NCBI GenBank assembly: GCA_963743595.1
Contig: CAVURW010000039.1
Coordinates: forward strand, 20,797-84,796
Length of the DNA stretch: 64,000 bases
Direction of reading: 5' to 3'
Source: CAVURW01 sp963743595
Lineage (GTDB): Bacteria; Verrucomicrobiota; Verrucomicrobiia; Methylacidiphilales; UBA1321
Shown here: positions 36,920 through 45,189 of the stretch, piece after piece
Position numbering within the stretch: position 1 is the first letter of the stretch
Layout of the letters: each line of letters opens with the position of its first letter
Translations under genes and position numbers: made by a program
Notes under the pieces: model-generated
Told to the model about the DNA's origin: nothing
Databases searched by the model: none
What the model saw: only the letters and a program-made list of their open reading frames with translations

Positions 36920-37926
36920 ATCAATTCTTTTATTTAGGGAGATCCCAGCTAGCCCTTTCGGATATAATAGCTATTGAAAAAAAGATTCGTGAGTCAAAAA
37001 CTATTCAATTAATCGAGGGTCCCGTTCAGCTTGAGTTTGGAATTAAAAACTTTGTTCCTCTTAACTGGGATCACTTTGCCAGCTTCACCCATTATTCGGT
37101 CGAGGCTGGGTTCACTGAATTGGGACCTCAAACCATTAAACGTTTGGTGGCGCTCATTAAAAACCTGAAAAAACTGAGTAATGCCGATATAGTCGGATCA
37201 ATTAAATATAATGCAAAAGATGTAAAACCCTCAAAAACATATCCCAGTGAAATACTTATGTATCACGACAAATGGAAGATAAACGTGGACTTTGGGCTTC
37301 AAAAAAATAGTCCGTACACAGAATATTGTGAGGGCGTTTTAATTCCTGGAAACAAGAACGATGAATTTTATGAGGTTATTCGCAAGTTATCAGGAAAACC
37401 TTTTCCTAGGAATTCTACGAATTCTCTTTTGTTGGAGCCAACCGAACTAGAATATGAATTTATCCAAAAAGCTTATGACTATCTAGGTGGAAAGATCATT
37501 TCGATATCTTGGAGAGTGGGGCTGTTTGGAAATAAAGATGAGATTCTTCCCCGGCTTCAGAGTTTGTTCAAGGAGCAACCCGACTTCGACTGGTGCAAGG
37601 CTTCCTTTACCGCCGCATTTAAATCCCCTCTGGCTTTGGAAGAAATCAGAAAAGTCATTGATCACAAGACCAACTTTATCATTCCAATGGGAGGCATGGT
37701 CCAAAACAAAGGTCAAAAGGATGCTGCCGCTTTTGTAATTGGGATTCGGGTTATGAAAATGGGCTATCAATTTGTCGCAATCTGTGAGCAACCGCTTCAC
37801 GAAGGGCTGTTTCATAAATCGGCTAACATCAATCCCGAAATGCAAGGCTATCTGGATTTGATGGGTATCGATACAACGAAAGCGACCCCTTTCAAGAAAG
37901 TTTTGGAAGAGGTTCATTCAAAATAA
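36916..37926 (+). CDS. Paralogue array, copy 3
   Basis: A 336-residue member. The start region (to about residue 48) is nearly identical to copy 2. Towards the 3' end it instead matches copy 4 most closely (QPLHEGLFHKSANI, TTKATPFKKVLEEVHSK). This mosaic pattern suggests recombination between copies. The upstream 20-codon leader overlaps it by four bases. Only four bases separate its stop from copy 4. Confidence 0.75.
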   Translation: MNQFFYLGRSQLALSDIIAIEKKIRESKTIQLIEGPVQLEFGIKNFVPLNWDHFASFTHYSVEAGFTELGPQTIKRLVALIKNLKKLSNADIVGSIKYNAKDVKPSKTYPSEILMYHDKWKINVDFGLQKNSPYTEYCEGVLIPGNKNDEFYEVIRKLSGKPFPRNSTNSLLLEPTELEYEFIQKAYDYLGGKIISISWRVGLFGNKDEILPRLQSLFKEQPDFDWCKASFTAAFKSPLALEEIRKVIDHKTNFIIPMGGMVQNKGQKDAAAFVIGIRVMKMGYQFVAICEQPLHEGLFHKSANINPEMQGYLDLMGIDTTKATPFKKVLEEVHSK

Positions 37927-37930
37927 ACCT

Positions 37931-38989
37931 ATGTTAATGGAAATGGTTCAACAGGTTCTGGAAAAGTCTAAGACTGGTAAGAATCAATTTCTATATTTAG
38001 GGAAATCCCAGCTCGCGATTGGTGATATTTTAGCTGTGGAAAAAAAAATTCGTGAGTCGAAAACCATTCAATTGATGGAGGGTCCAATCCAGTTTGAGTT
38101 TGGAATTAAAAGCTTTGTTCCTCTAGACTGGGATTACTTTTCCAGCTTTACTCACTACTCGGTCGAGGCTAGGTTCACCGAATTAGGGCCTCGATCCATT
38201 GAGCGGTTGGTGGCATTCATTAAAAACCTCAAAGGATTGAGAGAAACCAATATAGGCGGATCGATCTTCTATAACGCAAAAGGGGTTAAACCTTCGAAAT
38301 TGAATCCGAGTGAGATACTTATTTATCCATATAAAGGAAAAATAAGGGTATCATTCAAATTACAGAAGAACAGTCCCTATACGAAATATTGTGACGGCGT
38401 TGTAATTAAAGGAAACAAAAATGATGAATTTTATGATTTTGTCCGCAAGTTATCTGGGAATTCCTTCCCAGAAAGCACCACGAATTCCCTTATATTGGAG
38501 CCATCCGAATTCGAATATGGATTTATCCAAAAAGCTTACGACTATTTGGGGGAAAAGATAACTTCCATATCCTGGAGAGTGGGGCTGTTTGGAAATAGAG
38601 ATGAGATTCTTCCCCGACTTCAAGATTTGTTTGAGGAGAAACCTGACGCCGACTGGTGCAAGGCTTCCTTGACAGCCGCTTTTAAATCCCCTCTAGCTTT
38701 GGAAGAACTCAGAAAAGTCATCGATCACAAGACCAACTTTATCATCCCGATGGGAAACATTGTTCTAAACAAAGGTCAGAAGAATGCTTCCGCCTTTGTG
38801 GTTGCGGTCCGGGTTATGGAGACGGGCTATCAATTTGTCGCAATCTGTGAGCAGCCGCTTCACGAGGGGCTGTTTCATAAATCGGCTAACACTACTCCCG
38901 AAATGCAAAGCTATCTAGATATAATGGGCATAGATACAATAAAAGCGACCCCTTTCAAGAAAGTTTTGGAAGAAATTCATCCCAAATAA
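37931..38989 (+). CDS. Paralogue array, copy 4 with extended N-terminus
   Basis: A 352-residue member. The first 18 residues (MLMEMVQQVLEKSKTGKN) are a leader-like extension fused to the common start QFLYLGKSQLA. The rest follows copy 3 closely. All array genes lie on one strand with 4-65 base gaps, so they are probably one transcript. Confidence 0.75.
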   Translation: MLMEMVQQVLEKSKTGKNQFLYLGKSQLAIGDILAVEKKIRESKTIQLMEGPIQFEFGIKSFVPLDWDYFSSFTHYSVEARFTELGPRSIERLVAFIKNLKGLRETNIGGSIFYNAKGVKPSKLNPSEILIYPYKGKIRVSFKLQKNSPYTKYCDGVVIKGNKNDEFYDFVRKLSGNSFPESTTNSLILEPSEFEYGFIQKAYDYLGEKITSISWRVGLFGNRDEILPRLQDLFEEKPDADWCKASLTAAFKSPLALEELRKVIDHKTNFIIPMGNIVLNKGQKNASAFVVAVRVMETGYQFVAICEQPLHEGLFHKSANTTPEMQSYLDIMGIDTIKATPFKKVLEEIHPK

Positions 38990-38998
38990 TCTCTATTT

Positions 38999-39457
38999 AT
39001 GAAACTTGCTAAGTATATCGTCGTTTTTCTCTGCTTAAATATAACTGTCGCGTTAGCAGAAGACGGCCATTATGACACAGAAGGACTAACGGGGCAGAAT
39101 GAGGATCAAAACAATGTCTTTTTCTTCAATCTCTGGCAAACCTACACCAGCGCATTGAAACACATTTCTGAACCTCCACCCAAAACTTTATCACCGGACG
39201 TTCCTTTTGATGAAAAGAAACTGATGCTCTCCCGATACACCTATTTGTTTCACAAAATGTTGGAGGTTCGAGTCTGTGTTCATCAGGAAAAGCCCATCAC
39301 CCTTTCTGAGGAGCAAACCCGTAAGATAAAGCTCATCGATTCCTATTTGAAAAAAATGGATTTATGGTATCCCGCGACCGACCTTCAAATCGCTTCCGCC
39401 ATGTATAAGATGGGAGATGAGGGTCTTCATGACATGGTGAATCAGCTTCTACAGTAG
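38999..39457 (+). CDS. Small secreted protein after the paralogue array
   Basis: A 152-residue protein with a signal peptide (MKLAKYIVVFLCLNITVALA, cleavage near residue 20) and an acidic helical mature part. It begins nine bases after copy 4, so it is in the same transcript. The mature sequence has no recognised domain. Its export contrasts with the cytoplasmic array proteins. Confidence 0.65.
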   Translation: MKLAKYIVVFLCLNITVALAEDGHYDTEGLTGQNEDQNNVFFFNLWQTYTSALKHISEPPPKTLSPDVPFDEKKLMLSRYTYLFHKMLEVRVCVHQEKPITLSEEQTRKIKLIDSYLKKMDLWYPATDLQIASAMYKMGDEGLHDMVNQLLQ

Positions 39458-39468
39458 TTTTTTCGATT

Positions 39469-40242
39469 ATGGCTAATTCATCCCGCACCTATAATCTTCC
39501 GAAAATCTTCCATATCGAGGCCAAACCCTTTATTGCTTTCGATTCCCCGGTGGACGACGAAGATTTAGGTTTTGAGGACGAAAATGATGAAGAGGAAGAG
39601 GAAGAGGAAGAGGAAGAGGAACCGGATACCCGAGTCATCGTTAAAGTGGAGGCTGGACCTCTTGTTTCCACGCTTACAATTGATTTAAAACGGGTTACGA
39701 AGAAGGTAGAGGAGACCTATGCGGAATGTTACGGAGCGTTTAAGCCTGGGAATCTCAATTTTGAATTTGCGGATCAGAATGGAAACGTTTGGCTAGTTCA
39801 ATGTCCCATCCGAGGTAACGACTTCTATGACATGGTTTTTGAGGGAGCGTCTCTCCATTTCTGGGAGAGAGCACCCAATGAGCTAAAGAAGGAATTTGAA
39901 GAGGGGAAATTTCTTCGACTGGAACCGTGGAGCTGCGGCCATCTAGAAGACGAGTACAGAGTTGCAATGGTGACCATTGGTGGCGAGGAGCATGAGCTGT
40001 CAACACGGGACGCTTACCCGACATTGGAACTCTCCTGGTCCGACAAGCGAACGGTTTTTATCGTGAAGCAAATCGGATGGAATACGGAGGAGATGGAAGA
40101 GTTGGAGCCGATCTATTTTGAATTAGGTGTCGACGAGATATTTCCCCTTCAAGCTCACTGGCCTGGGGTGACGTTCCATAAAGCGAAAGATAAACGTGGA
40201 ACTCCCCAACCTAATATTAGTGTAAAGGTGGAAGAGGCATGA
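39469..40242 (+). CDS. Acidic protein with a poly-Glu linker
   Basis: The 257-residue protein has a short N-terminal part (LPKIFHIEAKPFIAFDSPVD), an acidic linker at about residues 31-50 with ten consecutive glutamates, then a beta-rich domain (VIVKVEAGPLVSTLTIDLKR, later FELGVDEIFPLQAHW). It lies 11 bases after the secreted gene and ends the operon. No family recognised. Confidence 0.65.
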   Translation: MANSSRTYNLPKIFHIEAKPFIAFDSPVDDEDLGFEDENDEEEEEEEEEEEPDTRVIVKVEAGPLVSTLTIDLKRVTKKVEETYAECYGAFKPGNLNFEFADQNGNVWLVQCPIRGNDFYDMVFEGASLHFWERAPNELKKEFEEGKFLRLEPWSCGHLEDEYRVAMVTIGGEEHELSTRDAYPTLELSWSDKRTVFIVKQIGWNTEEMEELEPIYFELGVDEIFPLQAHWPGVTFHKAKDKRGTPQPNISVKVEEA

Positions 40243-40439
40243 TTAAGAATCGTCTGACAACAAGTGTTTGCTTGATCTTCAGTGCGTTCTTCATCGCTCG
40301 CCGATTGAACTTGATTAGGATTTTGGCGCTTGGTAGGCAGACCCTGGGCTGTTAAATGATTGGCGATCTGACGGATATTCATATGCCGTTTGCGCATCTG
40401 AATGATAGCCTCGAAGTGAGGCTGAAGTCTGGAAGCCAT
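40155..40439 (-). CDS. Possible plasmid-type helix-turn-helix protein, partial
   Basis: From the ATG at 40439 the peptide MASRLQPHFEAIIQMRKRHM then NIRQIANHLTAQGLPTK has the helix pattern of small plasmid DNA-binding or TraK/KfrA-like proteins. The C-terminal part is the reverse strand of the acidic-protein gene, which is suspicious. Probably the N-terminus of a truncated gene. Confidence 0.3.
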   Translation of the reverse strand: MASRLQPHFEAIIQMRKRHMNIRQIANHLTAQGLPTKRQNPNQVQSASDEERTEDQANTCCQTILNHASSTFTLILGWGVPRLSFALWNVTPGQ

Positions 40440-40479
40440 TAAAGAAGCATGCCTTAACCCCCAAGAAGCCTTTTGAAGC

Positions 40480-40790
40480 CACAAGGACACGTTTTGAAAC
40501 GCTTTCGCAACCTCCTGACACTTTTTGGAAACCTTTCGGCAACTTCACGTGTCTTTGGGTGTCAAAGCGTTGCCTTTCCTCTTCGTGCGACACGGTTTGA
40601 CACGCCTTTAAACGCCTCCGAAACGTCTTTACGCGCTTTTTAAACGCCTTTGGCCTTCTCCGGCCTTCCCTCTGGCTCCCGGTGCGTAATTCCGTTTAAA
40701 AACGCTTACACCACGCGTTTCTACGCGCTTTTACACGCACGGCGCAATCGTTATGCGCACGTATAAACGTATTGCGTCTTTTGCGAACTG
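40480..40790. repeat. Degenerate ACGC-rich repeat cluster
   Basis: The motif aaacgcctttt or close variants recurs many times with irregular spacing (for example acacgcctttaaacgcctcc near 40600 and ctacgcgcttttacacgcac near 40722). A perfect 8-bp inverted repeat, gtgtcaaa at 40559-40566 and tttgacac at 40596-40603, sits inside. No gene explains it. Iteron-like clusters at plasmid origins look similar. Confidence 0.5.
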
Positions 40791-41378
40791 ATGTTGATAC
40801 AAGTAGTGTTCTATATGAAGTCAGGTGACACCATAAGAAGAACCTGCGGTTCCGTCCGCAGTAGCCTAGCGGCATTGGCGCGGGGGGTAACTCCCGGGTC
40901 AAAAGCTGCCGTGACATCATCCCATCCTCATCATGAGGCGGGGCTCACTGTGAAGTGTGCCCTGAGCCTGATAGCGTTAATTGGGCATAGGGACAGGCTG
41001 ATTGGCAAGTCTAATGTAAGTGAACTGAGTAAAAGTGTCGTTAATACGAAAGAGCCCAAAACGCTGGTAGGCTCTGACCAAAATGGTAAAGCGGTGAGTT
41101 GTCTTCTGTTAGACGGGAAGCACACGGATCACAGAACCGCCGGCATACTATCAGAGACTAAACCAATCGTGTACTTGTATCGAAACAGGATAAGCCCGAT
41201 ATCTTGCCTTCACTGGGCAGGCGTCTCCGTAAGGAGCACTGATGAGATAGCGGGTATGAGAGGTTGGAAAAAGCAAATGCTGTTCTGTAATGGAACGGAT
41301 AGAAGACGATCTTCAACACGAAAGTGTGCCCACTTCCAACTGGTCGTGAATGACGAGAGAGTTCGTAGAACCTGCTTA

Positions 41379-41384
41379 GGAGGG
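41379..41384 (+). promoter_or_regulatory. Ribosome binding site of the intron maturase
   Basis: GGAGGG lies eight bases upstream of the ATG at 41393, so that codon is the start even though a second ATG follows six bases later. Confidence 0.7.
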
Positions 41385-41392
41385 AATGTCAA

Positions 41393-42898
41393 ATGAACAT
41401 GGTTAACCCCATGTGTGCGCCCTCCGATAAAGCGCTCAACTGGAACCAGATCAACTGGAAAAAGTGTGAGCAATTTGTGCGCAGGCTGCAAGCGCGTATC
41501 GTCAAGAGCATACGGGAAAAGCGTTGGGGCAAGGTGCAAGCCTTGCAGCGACTCTTGACCCATTCGTTTTCCGGTCGAGCCTTGGCCGTGAAACGAGTTA
41601 CGGAAAATAAAGGCAAACGCACGGCGGGAGTCGACCGGGTTCTCTGGAAGACTCTGGCCAGCAAAGCAGTGGCGATTGAGTCGCTGGGCGGTCGGGGCTA
41701 TCGGCCCCAGCCGTTACGGCGCATTTACATCCCCAAATCCAACGGTAAGCTTCGCCCGCTGGGCATCCCCACCATGAAGGATCGAGCGATGCAGGCACTT
41801 CACCTGCTCGGCCTGATCCCGATTGCGGAGACCCTGGCGGATCGAAACTCCTATGGATTTCGCCCCGAACGGTCCACCCACGATGCCTTGGAGCAATGCC
41901 ACGGCATCTTGTCCAAGGAGTACTCGCCCCAGTGGATTTTGGAGGGTGATATTAAAGGATGTTTTGATCATATCAGTCACGATTGGATGCTGCGGAACAT
42001 TCCCATGAACCGGGGCATCCTGAGTAAGTGGTTAAAGGCCGGTTTTGTCGAAAATCGAACCCTGTTCCCCACAGTCGCGGGAACTCCTCAGGGCGGGATC
42101 ATTTCCCCAACCCTGGCCAACATGACCTTGGATGGGTTGGAAAGCCTTCTGAAAGAACGATTTCCCATCGTAATTAAGAAGAGCCTCCGCCATAACCCCA
42201 AAGTCCACTTGGTACGGTACGCCGATGACTTCATTATCACCGCAGCGGATAAAACCTTGCTTGAAAATGAAGTGCGTCCCTTGGTCGAGCAGTTTTTGTG
42301 CGACCGAGGGCTGGTCCTTTCACCCGAAAAGACCAAAATCACGCATATCGACAAAGGGTTTGATTTCCTCGGCCAAAACGTACGCAAGTACAACGGTACC
42401 CTGCTGATCCAACCCTCCAAGAAAAACACCCTCGCGTGCTTGGATAAAGTTCGGCAGGCCATCGACCGTTCGGGTGCCCTCGACCAAGTGGCCGTGATCA
42501 AACAACTCAATCCCATCCTGCGCGGCTGGTCCAATTACCATCGGCATGCGGTGTCCAAACGCCGCTTTTGCTGGATGGAAATCGCCGTGCAAAACTGTCT
42601 CTGGTTCTGGGCTAAACGCCGCCACCAGCACAAGCCATTTCCCTGGATCGTCCATAAGTACTGGCGATACTTTAATGGCAAGAAGGTGTTTGCTGCGGAT
42701 ACCGGAAAACGGACCGATAAGGGGCAAAGCATCTGGGCCAAGCTACTCTGCTTGAGTCAGGTACGCATCGTCCGTTTCCGCCGACTTCGAATCGATGCCA
42801 ATCCTTTCGACCCGGCCTGGTATTCGTATTTTGAAGAGCGCCCCCTCTTTAAGAAGTTTGGCATTCGAATGAACCCGAAACAGCCTCCCGTAACATGA
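41393..42898 (+). CDS. Group II intron reverse transcriptase/maturase
   Basis: The 501-residue protein has the reverse transcriptase fingers and palm with the catalytic YADD box (RYADDFIITA) and the preceding GTPQGGIISPTLAN motif. The maturase domain X follows (ILRGWSNYHRHAVSKRRF) with the C-terminal ANPFDPAWYSYFEERP region. I see no intact zinc-type HNH endonuclease. It splices its host RNA and mediates retrohoming. Length and motifs are complete. Confidence 0.95.
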   Translation: MNMVNPMCAPSDKALNWNQINWKKCEQFVRRLQARIVKSIREKRWGKVQALQRLLTHSFSGRALAVKRVTENKGKRTAGVDRVLWKTLASKAVAIESLGGRGYRPQPLRRIYIPKSNGKLRPLGIPTMKDRAMQALHLLGLIPIAETLADRNSYGFRPERSTHDALEQCHGILSKEYSPQWILEGDIKGCFDHISHDWMLRNIPMNRGILSKWLKAGFVENRTLFPTVAGTPQGGIISPTLANMTLDGLESLLKERFPIVIKKSLRHNPKVHLVRYADDFIITAADKTLLENEVRPLVEQFLCDRGLVLSPEKTKITHIDKGFDFLGQNVRKYNGTLLIQPSKKNTLACLDKVRQAIDRSGALDQVAVIKQLNPILRGWSNYHRHAVSKRRFCWMEIAVQNCLWFWAKRRHQHKPFPWIVHKYWRYFNGKKVFAADTGKRTDKGQSIWAKLLCLSQVRIVRFRRLRIDANPFDPAWYSYFEERPLFKKFGIRMNPKQPPVT

Positions 42899-42936
42899 CT
42901 CGGTTCTGCCTTCTACAGCAGGACTTCTCACGGCTC

Positions 42937-42970
42937 GAGCCGGATGAAGGGAAACTTTCAAGTCCGGTTC
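42937..42970 (+). ncRNA. Domain V of the group II intron
   Basis: A 34-base hairpin beginning gagccgg and ending tccggttc with the AGC catalytic triad position, directly after the maturase gene. It marks the functional 3' end region of the intron. Confidence 0.8.
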
Positions 42971-43148
42971 CAAGGGGAGGAGTTGGTAGTAATATCAACT
43001 CCTTACCCGGTCCAATTTGATATGCCAGATACTTCAACAAGCCACCGAATCACGTTGTTCGCCTCCAAAACGCTGCGCTCTGGGCTTGGCTCTTTTCCGT
43101 ACCGTTGCTGCCTTTGGTTAGCCTGTAGAGTTCATTTCTTCATTTTCA

Positions 43149-43822
43149 TTAGATTAGGTCAAGAACCCATTGTGTAAATCCACTGAAAATGGAGAAATCA
43201 ATGAGAAAATGTGAAACGATTACAGGCCATAGTGACCCACACCGTCTGTAAAAAAGCACGGCATAGAATCCAAAAAAAAAACCGCAACCATGTTGCCTAC
43301 CCCAGTTGTCCAATGATATAAAGCAAACGCCGCTGAGCAAATGAAGATTCCCAGGAATCCAGTAAAATAGCGGTTAACGACCTGCCATAGACAGCGACGG
43401 AAGAAAACTTCCTCATGGTAGGCTACCAATGCAAGCCCAACTGTTAAGTCAAATAAACGCAACCAACCGGTTGGCGTGATGTAAGTTTGCAATCTGGTTC
43501 CTGGGACGGAGGCATTTACAACGGTGTTTATCCAGTAGTTAACGATCGGGTAGAGACATACGAACACGCTCACCCATAAAGCTGTTTCAATTGCCGATAT
43601 GCGGATCAACTCTTTTCGAAATGCGATACGGCGTGTTACTGGAATGATTGCCAGGACCAGTAAAGTGCCCAGTCTTCCAGAGTAATCACACAGTATCCAA
43701 CCCAAAGCAGTCGTTTGCTGCAGACGTACACACTGAGACAAGATACTTGGAACGAGCGAGATGAAGAGCAAAACTGGCAGCCCAAGTCGAGGGTTTCTTT
43801 CTGGGGGATTAAGTTCAATCAT
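43149..43822 (-). pseudogene. CPBP-family intramembrane protease with a frame slip
   Basis: The protein starts at the ATG at 43822 (a TTG at 43834 is possible). It has several transmembrane helices and the CPBP motifs: EEVFFR in the first, H in FALYHW in the second. At a run of ten T on the coding strand (43272-43281) the frame is lost. The next frame gives SLWPVIVSHFLIDF with the third motif's His and Asp, ending at 43149. Eleven T would restore it. CPBP proteases include CAAX-processing and bacteriocin-immunity enzymes. Confidence 0.7.
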
Positions 43823-43917
43823 TAGTTTAGACAAGCTATCAAAGCAGCAGTGCTCAATTAAATCTCTGTGGCTCTGAGATGGAATATAAGAAATGAATAT
43901 TAGCCTTCAAGGTATGC

Positions 43918-44709
43918 CTAACCTCTAGAACCAGTAGTACCATGATCTCCATTATCTTGGATGTTCAAAACTTTCACCTTGGGAGTACCCGGATCTATTA
44001 ATTGTTGTACAGCGTTTGGAGTTGGAGTTGGAGTTGGAGTTGGGTCAAGCCCAACTTCGTCAGTTTTATTAACCGGACTGTTGCTACAATAGCCATACAG
44101 GTTTAACCCACCCTGTTCTGCAATCGGGTCACGATTGATCCATTTTCCGGTATTTGGATCATAGGCCCGGTACTTAGTCAGATATAACCCACTCGTCGAA
44201 TGATTGTAATACCCTGCATATTGGAACGTCGGCAACGTAGTGCCTGATACTACAGTAGTTCTTCCATATACATCGTAGCTAAGTCGGGAGGTGATCGCTC
44301 CCGTAGTGCTTATAAACTCTCTCGTAGACCCCAAGTGATCAGATGTGTAGAAGCAAGAGACCTCCACACGAAGTGCAATGTCCAACTTAACAGGAGCTGC
44401 TGACGAATCTGCCGCAGGCGAATCGTAGGTACATGGCAAGTGAAACAGGTTCACCGAATACCGAGGGTCATCGTAGGAGCGTATAGCTAGGTTGAATCTC
44501 CGGGGCGTAGGTGAAATTCGGGCGATTTGCAGAGGTACTTCTTCAATTGGCAAGATTCCCGTTGCCAGGGGGTTGTACACGTAAATGGCCAGCACCAGTA
44601 ACGGGAAGGGTACATAGAAAGCCCAATCGAGCGTAGAGGTAAATGTACAAGCCCAACTTAAGGCCCATACTCCGATTGCCCATAAGATCGTAGTCGTAGG
44701 TGAACTCAT
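43918..44709 (-). CDS. Short RHS-repeat cassette with membrane N-terminus
   Basis: A 263-residue chimera. Residues 1-118 hold two hydrophobic segments (7-27, 30-48) and an unrecognised linker. Residues 119-222 are the RHS core: SDHLGSTREFISTTG, YDVYGR and KYRAYDPNTGKWINRDPIAE up to the conserved LNLYGYCSNSPVNKTDEVGLD end. The last about 40 residues (DPTPTPTPTPN, then a short tail) replace the usual toxin. Full RHS proteins exceed 1,000 residues, so this is an orphan C-terminal cassette. Confidence 0.8.
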   Translation of the reverse strand: MSSPTTTILWAIGVWALSWACTFTSTLDWAFYVPFPLLVLAIYVYNPLATGILPIEEVPLQIARISPTPRRFNLAIRSYDDPRYSVNLFHLPCTYDSPAADSSAAPVKLDIALRVEVSCFYTSDHLGSTREFISTTGAITSRLSYDVYGRTTVVSGTTLPTFQYAGYYNHSTSGLYLTKYRAYDPNTGKWINRDPIAEQGGLNLYGYCSNSPVNKTDEVGLDPTPTPTPTPNAVQQLIDPGTPKVKVLNIQDNGDHGTTGSRG

Positions 44710-44726
44710 GAATTAGTCAATGGGTT

Positions 44727-45041
44727 TCATAGTCCTAACCAGGAGCAAACAGCTGTTTCAACCTGAGTAAGCGTTTGGGGAGTGACAGAGCCCACTTTGC
44801 GTTCCAGTTTTACGTCGGGGATGGAGCCGAGCCCTTGGGCATCGAATGCACCAGGGAGCATTCCTCGGGCCTCGTGCGTAACTTCATACCGGGTGCCTCG
44901 AAGACTGGTTGTTCGTATAACGTAAGTCACTACGGCTCTTTCGTTGTCTTGATATTCCACACTGAGAATGAGCACAGGGCGAACCTTAGCGACCATGCCG
45001 AGGTCAGCGATCCAAATTTCTCCCCTTCTAGCCCTGGGCAT
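44727..45041 (-). CDS. PemK/MazF-type endoribonuclease toxin
   Basis: A 104-residue protein from the ATG at 45041 with the family start RRGEIWIADLGMVAKVRPVL and a C-terminal SVTPQTLTQVETAV. MazF/PemK toxins cleave mRNA. The GTG- and ATG-rich region upstream allows a longer frame (45062), but the strong Shine-Dalgarno AGGAGGAG at 45049-45056 fixes the start. It overlaps the antitoxin gene by 14 bases. Confidence 0.9.
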   Translation of the reverse strand: MPRARRGEIWIADLGMVAKVRPVLILSVEYQDNERAVVTYVIRTTSLRGTRYEVTHEARGMLPGAFDAQGLGSIPDVKLERKVGSVTPQTLTQVETAVCSWLGL

Positions 45042-45189
45042 GGTTCTTCTCCTCCTCGTCATACATGGCGAAGAGAGTTTCTGATGCGCCGATCATGGCC
45101 CTGTATTCCTCGAGCCAAGACAGCAATTCATTTAGCTTTTCCAAGGGAAGCTTTTCAATCGCGGCTTCAATCTCAGTTAAGGTGCTCAT
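45028..45189 (-). CDS. Antitoxin of the PemK-type module
   Basis: A 53-residue acidic protein (IEKLPLEKLNELLSWLEEYR) that ends inside the toxin gene with an overlap of 14 bases. Its leucine-rich helical pattern matches small antitoxins preceding MazF/PemK toxins in other genomes. The ATG at 45189 starts it. It is too short for usual gene callers. Confidence 0.75.
   Translation of the reverse strand: MSTLTEIEAAIEKLPLEKLNELLSWLEEYRAMIGASETLFAMYDEEEKNHAQG
45049..45056 (-). promoter_or_regulatory. Ribosome binding site of the PemK-type toxin
   Basis: AGGAGGAG on the minus strand inside the end of the antitoxin gene, seven bases before the ATG at 45041; it decides the start and couples toxin to antitoxin translation. 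Confidence 0.75.

Larger units (their letters stand above)
40830..43010 (+). mobile_element. Group II intron (ends approximate)
   Basis: The intron RNA surrounds a maturase gene. Before the gene lies a structured, gene-free stretch with the motifs gtgtgccctg (40955) and tgatgagatagcgggtatgaga typical of intron domain I. After it comes a 34-base domain V at 42937-42970 that starts gagccgg and ends tccggttc, with a domain VI-like hairpin after it ending near 43010. The exact 5' junction is unclear (about 40830 to 40955). The host sequence on both sides is non-coding. Confidence 0.75.

Noticed and set aside
39489..39671. Poly-Ser frame on the minus strand
   Set aside because: It is the complement of the poly-Glu codons of the acidic protein.
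41210..42973. Minus-strand frames over the intron maturase
   Set aside because: Shadows of the maturase frame on the other strand, without independent support.
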